A stretch of 64,000 bases of DNA from Roseburia intestinalis L1-82. Lineage in GTDB: Bacteria > Bacillota > Clostridia > Lachnospirales > Lachnospiraceae. The notes under the pieces are model-generated. The model was not told where the DNA came from. It searched no databases and saw only the letters and a program-made list of their open reading frames with translations. A program made the position numbers and the translations under genes. The DNA is taken from the NCBI RefSeq assembly GCF_900537995.1, contig NZ_LR027880.1, positions 391,001 through 455,000 of the forward strand. The letters are read 5' to 3'. Positions 35,297 through 44,461 of this stretch are shown here, one piece after another (the stretch's first letter is position 1; each line of letters opens with the position of its first letter).

Positions 35297-36181
35297 ATGT
35301 ATGGATCATTACAGGAATTATGCGAATTAGAAGAAAAATCCGGGAAACCGTTCTGGAAGATCGTGCAGGAGGACGACCGCAGGGAGCAGGGGATCACGGA
35401 GGAAGTATCATTTGAGCAGATGCGCGCGATGTATCAGGCGATGAAAGATGCGGATGCGCGTTATGATGAAAAATTAAAATCCGAGAGCGGACTTGTCGGT
35501 ACGGAAGGCAAAAAGATGATGGAGGCGAGGGCAGAGGGAACTTTGCTCTGTGGAGATTTTATCGGGAAAGTCATGGAGAAGGCATTAAAGACCAGTGAGT
35601 CAAATGCATGCATGAAGCGTATTGTCGCGGCACCGACTGCCGGTTCGTGCGGAGTTGTACCGGCGGTATTTTTGAGTCTGCAGGAAGAAAAAGGCTATTC
35701 TGAGGAAAAAATGGTGGAAGCACTGTTTGTAGCAGCCGGGATCGGCGGAGTGATCGCAGAGCGTGCTTTTCTGGCAGGTGCAGCGGGAGGCTGTCAGGCA
35801 GAGATCGGTTCTGCGTCTGCGATGGCAGCGGGCGGAGTTGTGCATTTATCAGGCGGCAGTGCAAAAGAGATCGCAAATGCAGCGGCACTGGCTTTAAAAA
35901 ATCTGTTGGGACTTGCCTGTGATCCGGTTGCCGGTCTGGTGGAGGTGCCGTGCGTGAAACGAAATGTGATGGGCGCAGTCAATGCACTGACATCGGCGGA
36001 TCTGACGAGTGCGGGAATCTTCAGCAAGATTCCGCCGGATGAGGTGATCGATGCGATGCGGAGTATCGGAAGAAGCATGTCCGAGGATATCCGTGAAACA
36101 GGAAAAGGCGGACTTGCGGGAACACCGACCGGAGTGGAGATCCGTGAGCGGATGGCCGGGGGCAGAACGCAGGAAGCATGA
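35297..36181 (+). CDS. sdaAA: L-serine dehydratase, Fe-S-dependent, alpha subunit
   Basis: 294 residues. The cluster-binding Cys are in TAGSCGVVPAVF, LACDPVAGLVEVPCVKRN, the family pattern for the [4Fe-4S] serine dehydratase. Gly/Ala-rich middle GGCQAEIGSASAMAAGGVV is also typical. Oxygen-sensitive catalytic subunit, paired with sdaAB. A strong terminator follows. Confidence 0.95.
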   Translation: MYGSLQELCELEEKSGKPFWKIVQEDDRREQGITEEVSFEQMRAMYQAMKDADARYDEKLKSESGLVGTEGKKMMEARAEGTLLCGDFIGKVMEKALKTSESNACMKRIVAAPTAGSCGVVPAVFLSLQEEKGYSEEKMVEALFVAAGIGGVIAERAFLAGAAGGCQAEIGSASAMAAGGVVHLSGGSAKEIANAAALALKNLLGLACDPVAGLVEVPCVKRNVMGAVNALTSADLTSAGIFSKIPPDEVIDAMRSIGRSMSEDIRETGKGGLAGTPTGVEIRERMAGGRTQEA

Positions 36182-36229
36182 TGCCGTAGATGGAAAAAAT
36201 GAGATAAATCGGTTTTGGTTATTTGACAA

Positions 36230-36286
36230 GGCAACACACATGACTGACCTGTTTGACAGGTGGGTTGTGATGGTGTTGCTTTTTTT
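36230..36286 (+). terminator. Terminator after sdaAA
   Basis: GCAACAC and GTGTTGC enclose an inner perfect stem ACCTGT/ACAGGT; seven T follow the outer arm. Confidence 0.85.
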
Positions 36287-36324
36287 GCGTTATAGAAATT
36301 TTCTAAATTTTATGAATAAATTTG

Positions 36325-36405
36325 TTGACAATATCGTAACATAGTGCTATGGTTAGTTACACAAGTAATGAACCACATAACAAACCAACCACATAATGCC
36401 AACGG
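36325..36405 (+). promoter_or_regulatory. Promoter and operator-like repeats of the GntR/ABC operon
   Basis: TTGACA (36325-36330) and TATGGT (36348-36353) with 17-base spacing and an extended TGC give a likely promoter. Overlapping the start region is a near-palindrome GGTTAGTTAC-ACAA-GTAATGAACC, then direct repeats AACCACATAA and CAACCACATAA. A GntR regulator is the first gene, so autoregulation through this site is likely. Confidence 0.6.
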
Positions 36406-36447
36406 AATCTTATCAGGAATGAAATTGAAAGAAAGGAGCCACCATGC

Positions 36448-36813
36448 ATGAATGAAATCTTAACGCAGGAGAAATCCATTTATCTGCAGATCGCAGAAAT
36501 GATCGAAACAGATATTTTGAGGGATATTCTTCTGGAGGAAGAGCGTGTGCCGAGTACCAATGAGCTGGCAAAGTTATATGCGATCAACCCGGCGACTGCG
36601 GCGAAAGGCGTGAATATATTGGTAGATGAAGGAATCTTATATAAGAAAAGGGGAATCGGCATGTTTGTAGCAGAAGGGGCAAAAGAAAACATTTTAAACC
36701 GCAGGCGGAATGAATTTTTTGATCACTATGTCAAAAAATTGTTAGAGGAAGCGGCAAGCATTGGACTTGATAAAAATGAGGTCATTAAACTGATCCAGTC
36801 AGCAGATCAATAA
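36448..36813 (+). CDS. GntR-family regulator, YtrA type
   Basis: 121 residues, the short YtrA form: winged helix (SIYLQIAEMIETDILRDILLEEERVPSTNELAKLYAINPATAAKG) plus a short helical tail for dimerisation. Such repressors control the ABC genes next to them and respond to cell-envelope stress or small ligands. First gene of the operon, 13 bases before the ATPase. Confidence 0.92.
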   Translation: MNEILTQEKSIYLQIAEMIETDILRDILLEEERVPSTNELAKLYAINPATAAKGVNILVDEGILYKKRGIGMFVAEGAKENILNRRRNEFFDHYVKKLLEEAASIGLDKNEVIKLIQSADQ

Positions 36814-36826
36814 GGGGGAAGATAAA

Positions 36827-37714
36827 ATGGAAAATAAGATGGAAGCAATCATCTGCAGTAATGTCAATAAGAGTTATGGGAAAAAAGAAGTTTTAAAAAA
36901 TATAGATTTTACACTGGAAAAAGGAAAGATCTATGGTCTGATCGGAAGAAACGGTGCTGGAAAAACAACATTATTATCGATTTTATCCGCACAGAATCCG
37001 GCGACGGAGGGAAATGTGACCTGGAACGGCGAAAAGATATGGGAAAACAGAAAAGCATTAGATCATATCTGTTTTTCCAGAGAACTTTCAACCAACCTGT
37101 ATGGAAGTGGTGTCAGTTCATTAAAAGTAAAAGAGTATTTAAAAAATGCATCTTACTATTATCCGAACTGGGATCAGAAAATGGCAGATGAGCTGATTGA
37201 AAAATTTGAGCTGAATACGAAACAGCGTATCAACAAAATGTCGAAGGGTATGCTTTCCATGGTAACGATCATTGTGGCGCTTGCCAGCAAAGCGGATTTT
37301 ACTTTTTTAGATGAGCCGGTAGCGGGGTTAGATGTCGTGATGCGCGAGTACTTTTACCATAAACTGATGGAAGAATACACCGAAACAGGCCGTACCTTTG
37401 TGATCTCCACACACATTATCGAGGAGGCAGCGGATCTGATGGAGGAGGTCATCATGATCAAGGATGGCAGCCTTTTACTGAAAGAAAATACACAGGATCT
37501 GCTAGAGAGAAGTTATCATGTCAGCGGACTTGCGGAAGTGGTAGATCAGGCAGCGGAAGGTTATGAGAAACACCACGAGGAAAAAATGGGACGCAGCAAG
37601 AGCGTGACGATCCTTTTAAAAGAAGGCCAGGAGCTGCCAAAGGGCTATGATGTGACGATCCAGCCGATCAGCCTGGAAAAATTATTTGTTTCACTGTGCG
37701 GATTAGATGACTAG
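36827..37714 (+). CDS. ABC transporter ATP-binding protein
   Basis: 295 residues. Walker A GRNGAGKTT, signature MSKGMLSMV (degenerate LSGGQ), Walker B FTFLDEPVAGLD and the His loop VISTHIIEEA. After residue 225 a C-terminal extension of about 70 residues follows. It resembles the YtrB/BcrA side of the family, and with the two membrane proteins downstream would form an exporter controlled by the GntR regulator. Confidence 0.9.
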   Translation: MENKMEAIICSNVNKSYGKKEVLKNIDFTLEKGKIYGLIGRNGAGKTTLLSILSAQNPATEGNVTWNGEKIWENRKALDHICFSRELSTNLYGSGVSSLKVKEYLKNASYYYPNWDQKMADELIEKFELNTKQRINKMSKGMLSMVTIIVALASKADFTFLDEPVAGLDVVMREYFYHKLMEEYTETGRTFVISTHIIEEAADLMEEVIMIKDGSLLLKENTQDLLERSYHVSGLAEVVDQAAEGYEKHHEEKMGRSKSVTILLKEGQELPKGYDVTIQPISLEKLFVSLCGLDD

Positions 37715-37736
37715 GAAATAGCGGGAGGAATGGAAA

Positions 37737-38414
37737 ATGGAACAGTCTAAAATGATAATAAAAAGGAACCTGCTTTTCTGGGGAAAATATGGAATACAGA
37801 TGACAGCCATCCTGATTGGATTTGTTTTGCTGTACGGTTTGTTTTTCAGTATGGGTGAGAGTGCTGACAGTGGATTCTGGCAGAGCGCTAATTTCTTTGC
37901 GGTCCTGATCGGCATCATGTTTAACTATATTGGACCGATCAGTTATGGAGGAGCCTATATTCCGATGGTGCTTTCATTTGGATCAGGCAGAAAGGAAGCT
38001 GCATGGGGTGCGCAGCTGTTATATGCGGGCTATGCGGTGACTGCATATCTGTTTATCCTTTTTACGGGATATATGTCCGCAGGCAGAATGGATGGATTTA
38101 AGAATATACTGATCGCGGAAGCATTTGTTTTGTGTATTGCATTCGGTCAGATCTGCGCTGTTCTGCAGATGCGTTATGGAAAAAAGGGAATAGCAGTCGG
38201 CATCATTGTGACAGTTGCAGTTGTGATGGGTATTGGTGCAGGTTTTATTATGGGCAGCGATCTGGCGGATACGCTGACTGCATGGTTTCAGGGACAGTCC
38301 GGCAGTGTTATTTCGATGGGACTTTTGATCGGTGCAGTAGTAGCAGCTGCGCTGTATGCGGTCAGTCTGGTCATGATGCTTCGCGTTGTATCGAAGTATG
38401 AAGTCCGGGTATAA
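37737..38414 (+). CDS. ABC transporter membrane protein (ABC-2-like)
   Basis: 225 residues, six hydrophobic segments (for example MTAILIGFVLLYGLFFSM, VGIIVTVAVVMGIGAGFIMG and VISMGLLIGAVVAAALYAVSLVMM). GGSYIP-like element GGAYIPMVLSFGSGRKEA after the second helix is typical of permeases in GntR/YtrA operons. Substrate unknown. Confidence 0.8.
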   Translation: MEQSKMIIKRNLLFWGKYGIQMTAILIGFVLLYGLFFSMGESADSGFWQSANFFAVLIGIMFNYIGPISYGGAYIPMVLSFGSGRKEAAWGAQLLYAGYAVTAYLFILFTGYMSAGRMDGFKNILIAEAFVLCIAFGQICAVLQMRYGKKGIAVGIIVTVAVVMGIGAGFIMGSDLADTLTAWFQGQSGSVISMGLLIGAVVAAALYAVSLVMMLRVVSKYEVRV

Positions 38415-38506
38415 AACAGAGTATTTTGTGTAGAAGACTGGGACGACAGAGCAACGGGAGTATTTTATACACAAAATGAAAACCGTATGAAAGGGGTAGC
38501 GTGGGA

Positions 38507-39214
38507 ATGACAGGTAATTTTTTGATACAGTGTAAGACAAGAAAAATGGAAGTGCTGCAGTTCCTTGCAGTTGCATTTGGCAGCTATGTATTTGGAATCA
38601 TTGTTATGATGATCATCCGGGCAAATACCATGGAAGAAAATGAGTGTGTCACTCTTGGAATGTTGATCGCGATGGCAGCACTGGTATTTATGCATTTCTT
38701 TGGTATCATATTTTCTTTTGTCGGGGAATTTAATATGGCAATTTCCATGGGAGCGACAAGAAGAGCATATGTGGGAAGTTATGCATTGTTTAATATGGCA
38801 GAACTGGCAGGATTAGAACTGTTACTGTTCGTGCTTGGGAAGATAGAATCCGCCCTGATGCGCGTGATTTATCCGCAGTGCGAAGTGATACTTGACCTCA
38901 CACAGTATTTTCAGTGGAAATATCTTCTGGCAGTGATTGTGGGAATGACGATCGTTGAACTGTTTTTAGGGGCTGTAACCCTGCGGTTTGGAATGAAAGC
39001 ATTCTGGGCAATCTGGGCGATCTGGATGTTTGTCACACTTGTGCCGGCGAAATTAATTGAAAATGAAGCACTGGCAGCAAAGATGCATCAGTTTGGCATG
39101 CAGATCGGATTCGGAAATATCGTGCAGTATCTGGTTGTCGTTGGAGTCATAGCCGCAGTCATTATGGCAGTGCTGGGGTGGAATTTTCTGAAAAAACAGA
39201 GTGTAACGGTGTGA
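38507..39214 (+). CDS. Second ABC transporter membrane protein
   Basis: About 235 residues, six hydrophobic segments. It shares with the previous gene the loop NMAISMGATRRAYVGSY after the second helix, so the two are paralogous permease subunits. AAGGGG stands upstream; a GTG at 38501 in frame is an alternative start. Last gene of the operon. Confidence 0.78.
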   Translation: MTGNFLIQCKTRKMEVLQFLAVAFGSYVFGIIVMMIIRANTMEENECVTLGMLIAMAALVFMHFFGIIFSFVGEFNMAISMGATRRAYVGSYALFNMAELAGLELLLFVLGKIESALMRVIYPQCEVILDLTQYFQWKYLLAVIVGMTIVELFLGAVTLRFGMKAFWAIWAIWMFVTLVPAKLIENEALAAKMHQFGMQIGFGNIVQYLVVVGVIAAVIMAVLGWNFLKKQSVTV

Positions 39215-39350
39215 GAATGTCAGAACTGGAAAGATAACAGAATGGGTGAAATGCCGGTGTGAAAAATAGAAAGCAACAGTATAGGGAATGCCAGAGATGG
39301 AAAGATAGCAAAAAGCTGGACTGTGTGAAAAAATGAGTATAAAATATAAG

Positions 39351-39390
39351 AAAAGGCAGAGCCGGGGATGAAGCGGTTCTGCCTTTTCTT
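39351..39390. terminator. Bidirectional terminator between the ABC operon and but
   Basis: AAAAGGCAGAGCCG and CGGTTCTGCCTTTT form an interrupted stem, with T-rich ends on both strands, between the convergent ABC operon and the CoA-transferase gene. Confidence 0.8.
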
Positions 39391-39425
39391 TATGCATAAT
39401 TTATGCATGCATAGATTATGTGCAA

Positions 39426-40769
39426 TTAGTATTTGTTGCTGCGTCTCCAGATGTGCATCTTTTCAGCCTCTTTGATCAGCTCGTCACGGAAATCCGGGTG
39501 AGCGATGGAGATTAATGCCTCTGCTTTCTGCCATGCGGAAAGTCCTTTGACATTGACTTTACCGTACTCAGTTACAACATAGTGTGTGTTGGCACGGGTA
39601 TCGGTTACGATGGAACCGTTGGCAAGTGTCGGGCGGATTCTTGACTGCACCTGTCCGTCTTTGGTCTTAAAGGTAGAGGACAGACAGATAAAGCTCTTGC
39701 CGCCTTTTGACAGGTAAGCACCTAAAACGAAGTCTAACTGTCCACCGGCACCACTGATCTGCTTGATACCTGCTGACTCTGCATTGACCTGACCATAGAG
39801 GTCGATATCAACGGCGTTGTTGATGGAAATAAAGTTATCGAGTGCAGAGATCGAACGGATATCGTTGGTGTAATCAACCGGAGCACTCATCAACTCTGGG
39901 TTGTCGTCTAAGTAATCGTACATTTTTTTGGTACCTGCACCGAAAGCGTAGGTCTGACGGTAACGGTCGATATTTTTCTTCGCACCGGTGATCTTTCCTG
40001 CTTTTGCGATGTCAACAAATGCATCTACATACATCTCTGTGTGGACACCGAGGTCTTTTAAGTCAGACTCTGCAATCAGGGAACCGACAGCGTTTGGCAT
40101 ACCGCCGATACCAAGTTGTAAGCATGCACCGTTCGGGATCTCGTCTACGATCAGTTTTGCAACCGTTTTGTCGATATCTGTTGCAGGACCGCCGGCACCA
40201 AGCTCGCCGATCGGAGGATTCGAACCCTCTACGATATAGGTAACATCGGAAATGTGAATTCCGCATTCTGTTCCGCCAAGGCAGCGCGGCATGTTTTCAT
40301 TGACCTCTACGATGATGTGTTTTGCTCTCTCACACATTGCACCGAGATGGGAGGCACTTGGTCCGAAATTGAAATATCCATGGGAATCCATCGGAGCTAC
40401 CTGAAACATTGCTACATCATCCGGGCAGTCAAGCTCGCGGTAGTAACGTGGCAGTTCGGAGTAACGGATCGGTGAATAGAAAGCGCATCCGCGGCTGATC
40501 ATTTTACGTTCGATACCGGACATATGCCATGAGTTCCATGTAAAGTGCTCACCGGCATCTTCGCGTGCGAAAGTAGCTAACGGTTTTAAAAGGATACCAC
40601 CGCGCAGGTTCACGTTTGTCAGCTCATCGGTACGTTTTGCCAGCGCCTGATCAAGGGCATCTACGGTGTTTGTACACCAGCCGAAATCAACCCAGTCACC
40701 GGATTTGATCAATTTTACCGCCTCGTCGGCAGATACAAGTTTCTGTTTGTATTCCTGTGAATAATCCAT
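39426..40769 (-). CDS. but: Butyryl-CoA:acetate CoA-transferase
   Basis: 447 residues, beginning [20 protein letters not shown], the start known for butyryl-CoA:acetate CoA-transferases of Roseburia and relatives; 4-hydroxybutyrate CoA-transferases are close homologues. Conserved stretches: [14 protein letters not shown] and the likely catalytic Glu in [15 protein letters not shown], plus [18 protein letters not shown]. It moves CoA from butyryl-CoA to acetate, the last step of butyrate production. The start at 40769 is chosen by family alignment and by an AGGAGG site upstream. It is a single gene with terminator downstream; a branched palindrome lies upstream. Confidence 0.9.
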   Translation of the reverse strand: MDYSQEYKQKLVSADEAVKLIKSGDWVDFGWCTNTVDALDQALAKRTDELTNVNLRGGILLKPLATFAREDAGEHFTWNSWHMSGIERKMISRGCAFYSPIRYSELPRYYRELDCPDDVAMFQVAPMDSHGYFNFGPSASHLGAMCERAKHIIVEVNENMPRCLGGTECGIHISDVTYIVEGSNPPIGELGAGGPATDIDKTVAKLIVDEIPNGACLQLGIGGMPNAVGSLIAESDLKDLGVHTEMYVDAFVDIAKAGKITGAKKNIDRYRQTYAFGAGTKKMYDYLDDNPELMSAPVDYTNDIRSISALDNFISINNAVDIDLYGQVNAESAGIKQISGAGGQLDFVLGAYLSKGGKSFICLSSTFKTKDGQVQSRIRPTLANGSIVTDTRANTHYVVTEYGKVNVKGLSAWQKAEALISIAHPDFRDELIKEAEKMHIWRRSNKY

Positions 40770-40870
40770 CACAAATACCTCCTCATAATTGTAAAAAATC
40801 ATGATATAAAAAGATTGTTAAAAATTTACCATAGTCTTATCCTAACACTTTATGGAGAGTTTGACAAGTC

Positions 40871-41027
40871 AATTAAGTTACTGTTCACACATACTGTGTG
40901 AGCAGTAACAATTACAGCCTATTTTAAATGCATCTTCGATGCATGGGGCTGTAATCTGGCATGATATAGTCTTTGGCGCACAGCTTGACAGCAAGTGTCA
41001 AGCTTGCGAGTGAACAGTAACTCAATT
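40871..41027. repeat. Branched palindromic element (MITE-like)
   Basis: Outer arms AATTAAGTTACTGTTCAC (40871-40888) and GTGAACAGTAACTCAATT (41010-41027) pair over 18 bases with one mismatch. Inside are three hairpins: TTACTGTTCACAC/GTGTGAGCAGTAA, which competes with the outer arm; ATTACAGCC...GGCTGTAAT with an inner ATGCATC-TTC-GATGCAT; and AGCTTGACA/TGTCAAGCT. No coding sequence. Right arm overlaps the end of the glycosyltransferase gene, which provides its stop codon. Confidence 0.75.
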
Positions 41028-42096
41028 AATTCTCTACCGGCATCGTCCAGCTCTGCGACTCACGGCGGTATTTTTCCAGCGCTTCCTCATAGCTTGAGAC
41101 CAGCATGGTATCGGAAGGAATATTCGATTTGGCTTCGGCGAGGAGCAGTTCATAACATTCAACTAACCCGTACAGAGGGAGATCGCCGCTGGTGTGGACA
41201 TCTAAGATGCTCTCCGTTTCATAGGCAGCATTGTAGAACCAGATGACTGCTTCATTTAAATCTTTCTGCGCGAGAAAATAGGTACCAAGCTCATAGCAGA
41301 TCTCGGAACATGGAGTGGTCAGCATATCCTTCATCGTCAGCTTGAAAAATTCATTTTTGTTGTCCTCTAAGCGGTACACATGTGCGAGTACGCAGGAGGC
41401 TTCTTTCATGGCATCATCGGTGAGGTCATGTTCTAAGATATACTGGAAAATTGGTTTCGCATCCTGAAAGTCTTTTGTGTCACCGGTCTTTAACAGCTCT
41501 TTGGCATACATCGTGCGGATCTTCGGAGAGAGTTCGTGGCCGCTCTGGAAGTTTTTGATAAATATGGAAAAATCACGTTTGCTGTGAAAATTCTGCGGTT
41601 TATGTAAAATCTCAACGTCGCTGTCGAAGATCACAGGAGTCAGGCGGACTGTCTCGTGCACCGGATCGACCCAGGTAAAGGTGCGCAGACGCTTGAACAG
41701 TTTCGGACGGTATTCTTTTTTTGCATTTAAAACGGTGTCGAAATCGGCATCCGTCACATATTTCATCTGAACGATCTCAATTTCCGGCAGCAGTGCATTT
41801 TTGAGCCGGAGAAAACGCTCATGGTTAAAATCATCTAAAACTTCGTCCGCATCGGCGGCATATATGTAATCCATATTCGCTTTTGAAAAAGAAAAATTTC
41901 TCGCCGCGGAAAAATCGCTCGTCCATTTAAAATCATAGACCTGACTGGTATATTTTGCAGCGATCTCCTTTGTGTGGTCCGTGGAACCGGTATCCACGAT
42001 GATGATCTCATCCATCAGATCTGCAATCGAGTCGAGACATCGCGCGAGAACCGCCTCCTCATTTTTAACGATCATGCATAAACTTATCGTAGCCAT
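41026..42096 (-). CDS. Family 2 glycosyltransferase with TPR-like tail
   Basis: About 356 residues. GT2 domain from ATISLCMIVKNEEAVLARCLDSI with DEIIIVDTGSTD and the DxD region YIYAADADEVLDD (first 200 residues), then a helical TPR-like region (about 215-345; KELLKTGDTKDFQDAKPIFQYIL, ASCVLAHVYRLEDN). This architecture adds sugars to proteins or surface glycans. GGGGGA lies before ATG 42096; the frame is open 24 residues further upstream. The stop and last residues are inside the palindromic element, so its C-terminus may have been altered by that insertion. Confidence 0.85.
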   Translation of the reverse strand: MATISLCMIVKNEEAVLARCLDSIADLMDEIIIVDTGSTDHTKEIAAKYTSQVYDFKWTSDFSAARNFSFSKANMDYIYAADADEVLDDFNHERFLRLKNALLPEIEIVQMKYVTDADFDTVLNAKKEYRPKLFKRLRTFTWVDPVHETVRLTPVIFDSDVEILHKPQNFHSKRDFSIFIKNFQSGHELSPKIRTMYAKELLKTGDTKDFQDAKPIFQYILEHDLTDDAMKEASCVLAHVYRLEDNKNEFFKLTMKDMLTTPCSEICYELGTYFLAQKDLNEAVIWFYNAAYETESILDVHTSGDLPLYGLVECYELLLAEAKSNIPSDTMLVSSYEEALEKYRRESQSWTMPVEN

Positions 42097-42272
42097 GGAA
42101 AATCCCCCTGTTGTGTATATTTTTAAGACTGGATCTGTCAATATTTTTGTATTTATTATATCGGACATGACAGGCAGTTACAAGAAACAGTTTTTGTGTA
42201 AAAAATATTTTATAGGCAGCACGGAATGTGCTACAATGGGTAAATGCAAAAATCAGGAAATGAGGAAAACAA

Positions 42273-42406
42273 ATGAAATTAAATGAACAATGGATGCAGA
42301 AAACCATTGTGGTGTGGATCGGTGCGCTGCTTTGCTGTGCGTTGTGGCATTGGTGCTGGTCTGCGTGGGAATTTATATTGTAAATTACGGAAAAGAAAAA
42401 GCGTGA
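42273..42406 (+). pseudogene. Small membrane peptide gene with apparent frameshift
   Basis: An ATG at 42273 has AGGAAAAC upstream and opens MKLNEQWMQKTIVVWIGALL in frame one. The natural continuation VVALVLVCVGIYIVNYGKEKA, a membrane helix with a charged tail, is in a different frame and ends at 42406. Each frame alone gives about 36 residues (a start at 42290 serves the second). Joined they would make one ordinary single-helix protein of about 42 residues, so this is either a frameshifted remnant, a slippage site, or chance. Confidence 0.35.
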
Positions 42407-42422
42407 GAAAGGTGGATGAAAA

Positions 42423-43634
42423 ATGAGTGCAGTTGTGACATTAAAAAAGGGCGAGGGAAGAACGATCAAAGCAGGCGGTGCCTGGATTTTTGATAATGAG
42501 ATCGATACGGTCATGGGAAGTTTTGAAAACGGAGAGATCGTGGTCGTGCATGATTTTGACGGCTATCCGATGGGCAAAGGATTTATCAATACCAATTCAA
42601 AAATCCGCATCCGTATGCTGACAAGACATGTGGACCAGGAGATCGACCGCACATTTTTACAGATGCGCGTGAAAAATGCCTGGGAATACCGCAAAACGAC
42701 GGTCGATACATCATCCTGCCGTGTGATCTTCGGGGAAGCAGACTTTTTGCCGGGACTTGTCGTTGACAAATATGAGGATGTGCTCGTGGTGGAATGTTTA
42801 GCACTTGGCATGGAGCAGTTTAAGGAGACGATCGTTTCTTTATTAAAGGAAGAACTTGCAAAAGACGGCATCAAAGTGCGCGGCGTCTACGAGAGAAGCG
42901 ACGCTAATGAGCGCACCAAAGAAGGACTTCCAAAGGTAAAAGGATTTATCGGGGAAGAATTTGACACCAATGTTGAGATCAAGGAAAACGGAGTCCGTTA
43001 TCTTGTCGATGTCGTAAACGGACAGAAAACCGGATTTTTCTTAGACCAGAAGTATAATCGTCTTGCGATGCAGCGGATCTGTAAAGGGAAAAAGGTGTTA
43101 GACTGCTTTACCCATATGGGAACATTCGCCTTAAACGCCGGAATTGCAGGGGCAGCGGATGTCACAGGTCTTGACATTTCCGAGTATGCCGTGCAGCAGG
43201 CAAACGAAAATGCGCGCAGAAACGGACTGGAGGATACCGTTCATTTCCGCTGTGCAAACGTGCTCGATGAACTGCCGAAACTGGCGCAGAGCGGCGAACA
43301 GTATGATGTTGTTATCTTAGATCCGCCGGCATTTACCAAGTCGCGCCAGGCAACGAAAAACGCGATCAAAGGTTACCGTGAGATCAACATGAAAGGCTTA
43401 AAACTGGTAAAAGACGGCGGCTATCTTGCAACCTGTTCCTGCTCCCATTTCATGACACAGGAACTTTTGGCAAAGACAGTCAAAGAGGCGGCAAAGGCAG
43501 CACACAAGAGACTCCGCCAGGTGGAATTCAGAACACAGGCGCCGGATCATCCGATTCTCTGGGCAAATTCTGCGAATGTGCCGGAGAGTTATTATTTGAA
43601 GTTCTACATCTTTCAGGTTGTAGAAGAACGCTAG
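42423..43634 (+). CDS. rlmI: Class I SAM-dependent rRNA methyltransferase, RlmI type
   Basis: 403 residues: an N-terminal PUA domain (about 1-75), a linker, and a Rossmann methyltransferase (QKTGFFLDQKYNRLAM, LDCFTHMGTFALNAG, VVILDPPAFTKSR, TCSCSHFM). The RlmI family methylates C5 of a cytosine (C1962 in E. coli numbering) in 23S rRNA. GAAAGGTGG precedes the start. Specific target in this organism is inferred. Confidence 0.88.
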   Translation: MSAVVTLKKGEGRTIKAGGAWIFDNEIDTVMGSFENGEIVVVHDFDGYPMGKGFINTNSKIRIRMLTRHVDQEIDRTFLQMRVKNAWEYRKTTVDTSSCRVIFGEADFLPGLVVDKYEDVLVVECLALGMEQFKETIVSLLKEELAKDGIKVRGVYERSDANERTKEGLPKVKGFIGEEFDTNVEIKENGVRYLVDVVNGQKTGFFLDQKYNRLAMQRICKGKKVLDCFTHMGTFALNAGIAGAADVTGLDISEYAVQQANENARRNGLEDTVHFRCANVLDELPKLAQSGEQYDVVILDPPAFTKSRQATKNAIKGYREINMKGLKLVKDGGYLATCSCSHFMTQELLAKTVKEAAKAAHKRLRQVEFRTQAPDHPILWANSANVPESYYLKFYIFQVVEER

Positions 43635-43820
43635 GCGTTCGTCATGAGAAGTAAGGACTGGGAAGTGGTGGAAATGCTTGATTGATAAGTGATGGAAGGC
43701 ATTTGACGTTGACAGAGAAAACCTCGTAAAGTATCGCAAAATATCACAAAACCGTGATTCAAAGTGGTAAGAAAAGTGGTAAGTCTGAGTGGTAAGCACC
43801 TGAATAGAAAAGTGATAAAG

Positions 43821-43900
43821 AAATTGCCAGGGCAATGTACAACCCCGGAAGTCAGATTAAAATCTGACATTCGGATGCTGATGCATGATCCTGGCAATTT
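43821..43900. ncRNA. Long stem with internal hairpin downstream of rlmI
   Basis: AAATTGCCAGG (43821-43831) pairs perfectly with CCTGGCAATTT (43890-43900), and a perfect inner hairpin GTCAGATT/AATCTGAC lies between. The outer right arm ends in TTTTG, so it may be an elaborate terminator for rlmI or for the converging nitroreductase gene, or a separate structured RNA. The rest of the 314-base spacer has short repeats of GTGGTAAG (three copies) and no gene. Confidence 0.4.
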
Positions 43901-43948
43901 TGTGATTACTTAAAATCACAGGTTTGTTTGTGGTGCATGCTATTTGTT

Positions 43949-44461
43949 TTAAAGGTAGGAAACCAGCTCATCCATGCCAATGCGCATATCTTTATGACGC
44001 TCTGCGGATGCATCCGGTTCATCACTGTATCCGAGTGCTAAGATATTGACCGGTTCTAAGTTTTCCGGAAGGTTCAGTTCTTCTTTTAATATGTCCGGGT
44101 TAAAGTAGCAAATCCAGACACTGCCAAGACCAAGCTCGGTTGCCTCAAGCATCATATGGTCGGTCAGGATCGAGGCATCGATGTCGGTTGTGATCTTGCC
44201 GTCAAACGGACGCTTCCAGGCTTTTGTCTTATTGGCACAGACGACAATGGCAGCCGGTGCCTGATAAATATTTGCTGCTTTTCCGACTTTTTCCAGTCCT
44301 TCTTTGCTTTTTACGACTATAAGGCGTACCGGCTGCATGTTCGCGGCGGTCGGTGCTACGTGGGCAGCCTCTAAGATTTTATCCAGTTTTTCCTGTTCAA
44401 TTTCTTTTCCTGTGTACTTTCGTACAGAATGTCTCTTTTTTGCAATCTCTAATAATTCCAT
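43949..44461 (-). CDS. Nitroreductase family protein
   Basis: 170 residues, FMN-binding nitroreductase fold: KKRHSVRKYTGKEIEQEKLDKIL (flavin Arg/Ser), HVAPTAANMQPVRLIVV, DASILTDHMMLEATELGLGSVWICYF and NILALGYSD. It reduces nitro or quinone substrates with NAD(P)H. GGAG lies before ATG 44461. It is divergent from an HxlR regulator about 290 bases away, a common redox-sensing pair. Confidence 0.88.
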   Translation of the reverse strand: MELLEIAKKRHSVRKYTGKEIEQEKLDKILEAAHVAPTAANMQPVRLIVVKSKEGLEKVGKAANIYQAPAAIVVCANKTKAWKRPFDGKITTDIDASILTDHMMLEATELGLGSVWICYFNPDILKEELNLPENLEPVNILALGYSDEPDASAERHKDMRIGMDELVSYL

